The notes below the pieces were generated by a model, which worked only from the letters and a program-made list of their open reading frames with translations, was not told where the DNA came from and searched no databases. From the NCBI RefSeq assembly GCF_003850345.1, contig NZ_CP027707.1:3596001-3660000 (forward strand): a stretch of DNA of 64,000 nt, in the 5' to 3' direction. A program made the translations under genes and the position numbers. Of this stretch, positions 35,324-43,700 are shown in pieces. Every line of letters begins with the position of its first letter. Positions within the stretch are counted from its first letter, which is position 1. Source of the stretch: Pseudomonas chlororaphis subsp. piscium (GTDB lineage: Bacteria; Pseudomonadota; Gammaproteobacteria; Pseudomonadales; Pseudomonadaceae).

Positions 35324-36526
35324 ATGACCTCAACCAAGCCAGACAGCCTCAGCTACGCCGTTGCCGATACCGGGTATTGGCCCGCCGTGTTCAACGTGCT
35401 GTTTGCCGGTATTGCCGCGGCGCTGCATATCGGCAAGGCCACCATCGCCCTGCCCGAGTTGCAGCAGGAATTCGGTCGCTCCTTGGAGTCCCTGAGCTGG
35501 ATCATGTCGGCCTTCCCCTTGGTCGGGGTGTTCGGCGGCATCGCCGCCGGCATCCTCGTCCAGCGCTGGGGCGATCGTTATCTGCTGGCGCTGGGCCTGC
35601 TGATCATGTGCGCCGCCAGTGCATTGGGTGCCAGCCTGCATGACTTCCACGGGCTGCTGGCCACACGTTTTGTCGAAGGTTTGGGCTTCGTCATGGTGGT
35701 GGTCGCGGCGCCGGCGGTGCTCAATCGCTTGGTCCCACCGCACAAACGCCACCTGGTGTTCGGCATCTGGAGCACCTTCATGGCGTTCGGTATCGGCACC
35801 TCGATGCTTATCGGGCCATTGCTGGGGGGCTGGCAACAGAGCTGGATCGCGGGCGCGGCCCTGACTCTGCTGGCGGCCCTGCTGTTGCCGCTGACCACAC
35901 CCAGGGACCCGCTGGCGCTACGTCACCAAACGCAATCCGGCTTGCGCCACTCGCTGAGCAGCGTGCTGCGGGCCCGCCAGCCGCTGCTGATGGCGCTGAT
36001 GTTCACCGCCTACAACCTGCAGTTCTTTGCGGTGATGGCCTTCCTGCCGGTGTTCCTCATGCAGCGTGTCGGGCTGTCGATCACCAGCGCCGGGCTGGTC
36101 AGCGCCGCGGTGGTGGCGGTCAATATCATCGGCAACATCGGCGCCGGCCTGCTGCTGTCGCGCGGCGTCCGCCCGCAAGTCCTGCTCGCCGGCACCAGTA
36201 TCGTCATGGGGTTTTCCGGGATGGGCATCTTCCTCTCGGCCACTCCGACCGACCTGGTGATCCCTCTGTGCTTCTTCTTTTGCGCGGTGGCCGGCATGCT
36301 CCCCGCCACCATCCTCGCCAGCACTTCGCTGACTTCGCCGCAGCCCGCGCTGGTCCCGCTGTGCCTGGGCCTGGTGATGCAAGGCAACTACCTGGGCCAG
36401 GTGCTCGCGCCCATCGCCCTGAGTGCCGCCGTCGCCTACGCCGGCTGGTCCGCCCCGGCGGCGCTGGTGCTGGCTGCCGCGCTGCTGGGCATGGTGCTGG
36501 CGATGCGACTGAAGATAAGACCCTGA
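35324..36526 (+). CDS. MFS transporter
   Basis: 400 residues with 12 predicted membrane helices. MFS signatures: LVQRWGDRYLLALGLLIM (motif A region, helices 2-3) and a central cytoplasmic loop near residue 200. GGAG lies 8 bases before ATG 35324. It is about 240 bases after the SDR gene on the same strand. It could import the amine substrate or export a product of the moaF-aminotransferase-SDR set. Confidence 0.88.
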   Translation: MTSTKPDSLSYAVADTGYWPAVFNVLFAGIAAALHIGKATIALPELQQEFGRSLESLSWIMSAFPLVGVFGGIAAGILVQRWGDRYLLALGLLIMCAASALGASLHDFHGLLATRFVEGLGFVMVVVAAPAVLNRLVPPHKRHLVFGIWSTFMAFGIGTSMLIGPLLGGWQQSWIAGAALTLLAALLLPLTTPRDPLALRHQTQSGLRHSLSSVLRARQPLLMALMFTAYNLQFFAVMAFLPVFLMQRVGLSITSAGLVSAAVVAVNIIGNIGAGLLLSRGVRPQVLLAGTSIVMGFSGMGIFLSATPTDLVIPLCFFFCAVAGMLPATILASTSLTSPQPALVPLCLGLVMQGNYLGQVLAPIALSAAVAYAGWSAPAALVLAAALLGMVLAMRLKIRP

Positions 36527-36577
36527 AGGCCGCGCTCCCCGCTGGCGGTCGCCAGAGCGGGGAGCGGCGGCAATGCC

Positions 36578-36728
36578 TCAGTTGCCGGTGCGGATCCGCT
36601 CGATATTCAGCGGCATGGCTTCCAGGGCGAACAGCTTGCCCATCATGTCCGGGCTCGGGTAGACCTTGGTGTCGCTCTTGATGGCCGGGTCGACCAGGCT
36701 GTCGACCTGCTCGTTGCCGTTGACGTTT
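36578..36728 (-). pseudogene. C-terminal remnant of a PotF/SpuD-type polyamine-binding protein
   Basis: Read leftwards, about 49 codons give VNGNEQVDSLVDPAIKSD, then TKVYPSPDMMGKLFALEA and MPLNIERIRTGN before a stop. These align with the last 50 residues of polyamine-binding proteins, for example the complete gene at 61261 (ATELVDPAIRNNPNLYPTEA). Nothing upstream continues the homology, so the gene was cut near 36730. The breakpoint lies just before the adhesin block and may mark its edge. Confidence 0.75.
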
Positions 36729-36817
36729 ATGTGAAATAGAAAATCAATCGACTGCTTCAGCCACCACCCACCTGCGGATAACTCAGGTTTCGACAGTTGA
36801 TATGGGTCATCACACCT

Positions 36818-37714
36818 TCACTGGATCGAGGTGGTCAGTTGCGGCGCAGGCGATGTCAGCAACCCTTTGACGGCCGCCGAAAAACACTCCACCTGCAGCG
36901 GGTATTCCTGCCCCATCAACCGGCCTTTGCCATACCAGACGATACCGCCCTGACTCAGGACCAGACCGTTGCGGCCGAACTCGAATACGCTGCCGACGGA
37001 ACTGCTGAAGAGGAAGCGGCTGTCGTCCATTTGCAGCAGCTTGTACTGCGTGTTCGCGGGTGGCAGTTGTTCCTTGATGCGCTGCAGGTAAGTCGGGGCC
37101 AGACGGGTAAACAACTGCCCGGCCTGTTCACGGTACTGCGGTATCGTCAGACCTGGACTGCGCTGCAACTCGACGGCGATCAAGGCGAATACATCGGCGT
37201 TGGCACGCGCCACGGCCAACTTGACCGACAGCGCCGACGTCAGCAAAGCGTTATCAATCTGCAACGACGATTTCTCTGGCTGGCCGTTGGCGGCGGGTAC
37301 GGTGACGGGGCGCATGAACTCGGCCACATTGACAGTCGACAGTACCGTCGTCGCCAGATACGCCGCACAGGCCGAAGCTTGCCCAGGCTGATCACCATTG
37401 ACCAACAACGAGAACGGACTGCCCTGTCGAGGCAAAGTCTGCGCGTCGATCCCCTGCTGCTTGAGAGAGGCGTTGACCTGTTCCTGTTTCACTTCGCCTC
37501 GCGCCAACGCGCAAAGCTGTTCCATCATCAGTGTTTTACGCGGCTCGTCGAACCTGGGCGACAGCTGGAAAATCGCATCCTGAATCACGGGTAACGCAGG
37601 GATGCGCAGCCAGATACGCGGGTTATCCGTCGGTCTGTCTTTCAGAAATATGTCGTAACCGGCCAGCGCCACCAGCGTGATCAGGAGAGCGACGGAAATG
37701 GATTTCATGTTCAT
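36818..37714 (-). CDS. Membrane-anchored periplasmic protein, likely partner of the adhesin
   Basis: 298 residues from ATG 37714. One N-terminal hydrophobic segment (SISVALLITLVALAGYDIFL) has no obvious cleavage site, so it probably anchors a periplasmic domain to the inner membrane. Two or three cysteines are scattered (MMEQLCALARG, QASACAAYLA, QVECFSAAV). No family was recognised. It starts 53 bases after the giant adhesin gene on the same strand. Some trimeric autotransporters need a dedicated envelope partner (SadB for SadA, TpgA for Ata); by position this is a candidate for such a role, although no sequence similarity to those could be shown. Confidence 0.65.
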   Translation of the reverse strand: MNMKSISVALLITLVALAGYDIFLKDRPTDNPRIWLRIPALPVIQDAIFQLSPRFDEPRKTLMMEQLCALARGEVKQEQVNASLKQQGIDAQTLPRQGSPFSLLVNGDQPGQASACAAYLATTVLSTVNVAEFMRPVTVPAANGQPEKSSLQIDNALLTSALSVKLAVARANADVFALIAVELQRSPGLTIPQYREQAGQLFTRLAPTYLQRIKEQLPPANTQYKLLQMDDSRFLFSSSVGSVFEFGRNGLVLSQGGIVWYGKGRLMGQEYPLQVECFSAAVKGLLTSPAPQLTTSIQ

Positions 37715-37767
37715 GGTTTTCTGCCTGAAAAAATTGGATTGAGACCTGCACAAGACCCATCAACGGG

Positions 37768-40700
37768 TCACCACTGATAACCGATACCCACCGCCAGCCC
37801 CACTTTGCGCTGGGTGTCGGTGCTGCCCTGCAATTTGGTCACCCACCGGCCATTGCTGGACATATGCGACACACCGAAGGCAAGCGACGCTTGACCGCGA
37901 TAGGTGCTCGCAGCCGCCGTCGTCATGCTGGAACCTGGCGAATACGACTGCGGCAGACTGGCCATGGCCATCGCACCGGCAATCCCCGCACTGAGAATTT
38001 CGTCTTGCTGCTTGAGGTCGTTTTTCAGCTCCATATAGCGCTGGTCGGTGTAGGCATTGGCACTGCTGGTGATGTCCGCCACGCTTCGGGTCAACTGGTC
38101 GAGGTTCACCGCATCCGTGCCGTGGGTACCCGCCGCGAGGTTGGTTATCTGCCGCTCGTTGCCAGCACTGCCCACCGAGACACTGTTCTCACGATCAGCC
38201 ACCGAGTTGGTGCCCAGAGCCGTAGCATTCCTGGCCGAAGCCTTGGCCCCGTTACCCAGAGCAGCCGAGTTTTCCCCGGTGGCCTGAGACCTTGTGCCGA
38301 CCGCCGCGCTGTTGTTGCCCGACGCTACAGCCCCCGCACCTCCGGCGATCGAGTCGACACCCGTGGCTTTCGGTTTGGCCGCCGCGCTGCGGTTGTTCAC
38401 CTGGAACATGCCGTCGGTGCCGTTCTTGATGTTGGCGACATCACTTTCAACGGTGGTGATGCGACCATCCTGCTGACCCGCATTCGCCCCCAGATTGGCA
38501 ATCGAGGTATCCGTGTATTGCTTGGCTTCAACCACCGCACCGTCGAGTTGGCGCACATTGACCGCATCATTGGCGTTCTTGCCGTCGGCAACGTTGCTGA
38601 CCGTTCGGGTTGCGCCGGTGCTGGCGTTGCCCACCGACACGGTGCCCGAGGTTGCGTTATTCGCCCCCGAATACTTGCCGCTGTAGGTTTCTGCACCGCG
38701 TCCGTCATCGCTCGAGCCACTGCCCACGGCAACACTGCCGTCGGCGGCAGCCGTGGCGCCGCTGCCCATCGCCACCGAGCCATTGCCCGACGCCTGGGCC
38801 TGGGCACCCAACACCATTGCGTCGGTACCGGTGGCAGCGGAGTCGGCCTTGGTCGAGTTGACGTGCAGATACTTGATGCCACCCCCCGCGCCGATCAGGG
38901 TTTCAAGCCCGCCGATCCGACCGCCCAGGTGGGTGATGTCCGTGGTGTTTTGATCCACTTGATCGCCGACCAGCTTCAGTTGAGCCACGTTGACCGCGTC
39001 GTTGTCTTGCGAGCCAGCCGCCAGCCCGGTGAGCTTGCGATTGCCCAGTGCCGTGCCGATGCCGATCTCACCGACTGACGTCTGCGGTGCTGCCAGTCGA
39101 TAGGCGCTGTAACCCGTCTCGGCGCCGACCCTGGTCAGCGAACTCGAACCCAGCGCCACGCTCATGGCGTGGCTGGCATTGGCCCCGGCGCCCAACGCAA
39201 CCGACTGCTCCGCCGCTGCCTGGGCCGCGCTGCCCAAGGCAATGCCGGACGCCAGTAACACCTGGGTATTGCGACCGATGGCGATGCCACCCGCGGCGGC
39301 CTGGCCGACACTGGCCTGATTGCCCAGACCAATGCCGTTGTCACCATTGACCACGGTGCCCGGACCGACAGCAATTGACTCCGCGCCGCTGGCGAGTGAG
39401 TCCACCGGGTTCGTCGAATTGGCATGGAAGAACAGCGTGCCGGTTGAGCTCAACGAGCCCATCGCTCCAGTCAATTGACGCAGGGTCACGGCGTCGTGAT
39501 CTTCGGTGGCGTCCGCCACATTGGTGATTTGTCGGTAGCTGCCGGCCTTGCCCACCGAAACCGAGCCGAGCAAGGTGGCGTCCGAGGTGTCATAGATGAT
39601 CGTCCCACCGCCGGCGGCAATCGAACCCGTCGTCGGTGCCAGGACACGGTCGGCAACCGAACCGTCGCCCAGTGCGATACCACCCGCCACCTGAGCCTGG
39701 CTCAGATGCCCCAGCGCGAGACCGCCATCAGCCGCCACGTTGGCACCCGAACCGACGGCGAGCGAATGGGCGCCTGCAGCAATGGACTGTGGCCCGATGG
39801 CCACACTGTCCTGACCTGTGGCTTGCGCGTCGGCCAGTACCGAATTGCTGTGGAAGTACTTGATGCCGGTGCCGTTATTGACGAGATTGTCGACGGTCTG
39901 GTTGGTTGCGAACAGCTGCGAGCCGTTAACTGCATCGGTGCTGGTGGCGTTCAGGGTTCCGGCCGCGACATTGGTCAACTTCACTGCGGTGCCTGCCGGG
40001 TTGAAGGTCACCTGAGTTTTAGTCGTGGCATCGTCGTATTTCACCGCCACGGCGGCTGTGTTGGTCACGCTGGTGTTGAGGTTGCTCAGCGCTGCGCCGA
40101 CGTTGTTGCTGACCAATGGGCCGGTGTTGGCACCGGTTGCGCTGATGCTGTTGGTCGAGTAACTGGGCGCCGTCCATGCTCCGATGTTCGCATCAAGCGC
40201 TGCACCACCGCCCAGGGCAGTCGCCGTATCTTGGCCTGCTTTGTTCAGTTGGCTGACGTTGACGGCATCCGTTGCGCTGGAGCCGGCGACAAGGCCAGTA
40301 ATGCGACGGCCATCAGCGCCATTGGCGATGTTCACTTCACCACCTGTCGCCGCCCCGCCGACACCATAGGCCGCATTGGCCAACGTCGCGCCTGTGGCGG
40401 ATGAGCCCGCGCCCAAAGCAACACTGTTGTCGACACCGGCCGTGGCACCATTGCCCAGCGCGACACTGTTGGCACCACCGGAAACGGCCGTCGGGCCCAT
40501 TGCCACGCTGTCCTGCCCCGTCGCGCTGCTATCGACAAGGGTCGAGTTGCTGTGGAAATACTTGATGCCCGCGCCGTTGTTGACGAGGTTGTCGACGGTT
40601 TGGTTGGTTGCGAACAACTGCGAGCCGTTAACTGCATCGGTGCTGGTGGCGTTCAAGGCACCGACAGCGATGTTGGTCAACTTCACCGCAGCCCCTGCCG

Positions 40701-43700
40701 GGTTGAAGGTCACCTGATTTCTAGTCGCGGCATCGTCGTATTTCACTGCCACAGCGGCGGTGTTGGTCAGGCTGGTGTTTAGATTGGTCAGTGCTGCGCC
40801 AACGTTTGTGCTGACCAGCGGACCGGTGTTGGTACCAACCGCGTTGATGCTGTTGGTGGAGTAACTGGGCGCCGTCCATGCTCCGGTGTTCGCATCAGGC
40901 GCCGCACCGCCGCCCAGGGCCGTAGCCGTGTCCTGCCCCACCTTATTCAGTTGACTGACGTTAACCGCATCGGTCGCCGAACTGCCCGCCGCCAAACCGG
41001 TAATACGCCGTCCATCGGCGCCGTTGGCGATGTTCACTTCACCCCCGGTCGCCGCCCCGCCGACACCATAAGCCGCATTGGCCAACGTCGCGCCCGCGGC
41101 AGAAGAGCCCGAGCCCAAGGCAACGCTGTTGTCGAAGTTGGCGGTGGCGCCATTGCCCAGCGCAACGCTGTTGGCACCACCGGAAACGGCCGTCGGACCC
41201 ATCGCCACGCTGTCCTGACCGGTTGCGCTGCTATCGGCAAGGGTCGAGTTGCTGTGGAAATACTTGATGCCCGCGCCGTTGTTGACGAGGTTGTCGACGG
41301 TCTGGTTGGTTGCGAACAGCTGCGAGCCGTTAACTGCATCGGTGCTGGTGGCGTTCAGCGCACCGGCCGCAACATTGGTCAACTTCACCGCGGTTCCCGC
41401 CGGGTTGAAGGTCACCTGTGTTTTGGTGGACGCATCGTCGTATTTCACCGCTACAGCAGCGGTGTTGGTCAAGCTGGTATTCAGATTGGTCAACGCTGCG
41501 CCAACGTTATTGCTGACCAAAGGCCCAGTGTTGCTGCCGGTTGCGCTGATGCTGTTGGTGGAATAACTGGGCGCTGTCCATGCCCCGGTGGTCGCATCAA
41601 GCGCCGCACCGCCGCCCAGGGCAGTCGCCGTGTCTTGGCCTGCTTTGTTCAGTTGGCCGACGTTGACGGCGTCGGTCGCCGAACTGCCCGCCGCCAAACC
41701 GGTAATGCGACGACCATCAGCACCATTGCCAATGTTGACCTCGCCCCCGATCGCCGCCCCGCCGACACCATAAGCTGCATTGGCCAACGTCGTGCCGGTG
41801 GCGGACGAGTTGGAACCCAGCGCCACGCCGTTGGCAATGGTCGCGCTCGCGAGCGGGCCGATGGCCACGCTGTCCTGGCCCGTAGCACTGCTGTCGGCGA
41901 GAACCGAATTGCTGTGGAAGTACTTGATTCCGGTGCCGTTGTTGACGATGTTGTCGACAGTCTGGTTGGTCGTGAATAGCTGTGAGCCGTTCACTGCGTC
42001 GGTGCTGCTGGCGTTCAAGGTTCCGGCCGCGACATTGGTCAACTTCACCGCCGCACCTGCCGGATTGAAGGTCACCTGGGTTTTGGTGGAAGCATCGTCG
42101 TACTTCACCGCCACGGCAGCGGTGTTGGTCACGCTGGTGTTGAGGTTGCTCAGTGCCGCACCAACGTCGCTGCTGACCAATGGGCCGGTGTTGGCACCGG
42201 TTGCGCTGATGCTGTTGGTGGAATAACTGGGCGCCGTCCATGCCCCGGTGCTCGCATCAAGTGCCGCGCCACCGCCCAAGGCGGCCGCCGTGTCTTGGCC
42301 TGCTTTGTTCAGTTGGCTGACATTGACCGCATCCGTTGCGCTGGAGCCGGCGGCAAGGCCAGTAATGCGACGGCCATCAGCGCCATTGGCGATGTTCACT
42401 TCGCCACCGGTTGCTGCACCACCCACACCGTAAGCTGCATTGGTCAACGTCGTGCCGGTGGCGGATGAGTTGGAACCCAGCGCTACGCCGTTGGCAACGG
42501 TCGAACTTGCTACCGGGCCGATGGCCACGCTGTCCAAGCCGGTTGCGCTGCTGTCGGCGAGCACCGAGTTGCTGTGGAAGTATTTAATGCCAGCGCCGTT
42601 ATTCACAATGTTATCGACGGTCTGGTTGGTCGCGAACAACTGCGAACCGTTCACCACGTCGGTGCTGGTGCCGTTCAAGGCACCGGCCGCAACGTTGGTC
42701 AACTTCACAGCGGTGCCTGCTGGGTTAAAGGTCACCTGGGTTTTGGTGGAAGCATCGTCGTATTTCACCGCAACCGCTGCGGTGTTGGTCACGCTGGTAT
42801 TGAGGTTGTTCAACGCCGCGCCCACGTTGTTGCTGACCAAAGGCCCAGTGTTGCTGCCAGTTGTGCTGATGCTGTTGGTGGAATAGCTGGGGGCCGTCCA
42901 TGCTCCGGTATTCGCATCAAGCGCCGCGCCTCCGCCCAGAGCAGTCACTGTGTCCTGCCCGGTTTTATTCAGTTGGCTGACGTTGACCGCATCCGTCGCG
43001 CTGGAGCCGGCGGCGAGACCCGTGATGCGACGACCATCGGCGCCGTTGGCGATATTGACTTCACCCCCAGTCGCCGCCCCGCCTACACCATAAGCTGCAT
43101 TGGCCAGTGTCGCGCCCGTGGCCGACGAGTTGGAACCCAGCGCCACACCGTTGGCAACGGTCGCACTTGCGAGCGGGCCGATGGCCACGCTGTCTTGGCC
43201 GGTTGCGCTGCTGTCGGCCAGGGTCGAGTTGCTATGGAAATACTTGATCCCTGCACCGTTATTGACGAGACCGTCGACGGTTTGATTAGTCGCGAACAGC
43301 TGCGAACCGTTTACCGCGTCGGTGCTGGTGGCATTCAGGGTTCCGACCGCAACATTGGTCAACTTCACCGCGGTTCCGGCCGGGTTGAAGGTCACCTGGT
43401 TTTTAGTCGTGGCATCGTCGTATTTCACCGCCACGGCAGCGGTGTTGGTCACGCTGGTATTGAGGTTGTTCAGCGCCGCGCCAACGTTATTACTGACCAA
43501 AGGCCCGGTGTCGCTGCCGGTCACACTGATGCTGTTGGTCGAATAACTCGGCGCCGTCCATGCTCCGGTACTCGCATCGAGTGCCGCACCGCCGCCCAGG
43601 GCGGTCGCTGTGTCCTGACCCGTTTTATTCAGTTGGCTGACGTTGACGGCATCCGTCGCGCTGGAACCGGCGGCAAGACCGGTGATACGACGACCATTGG

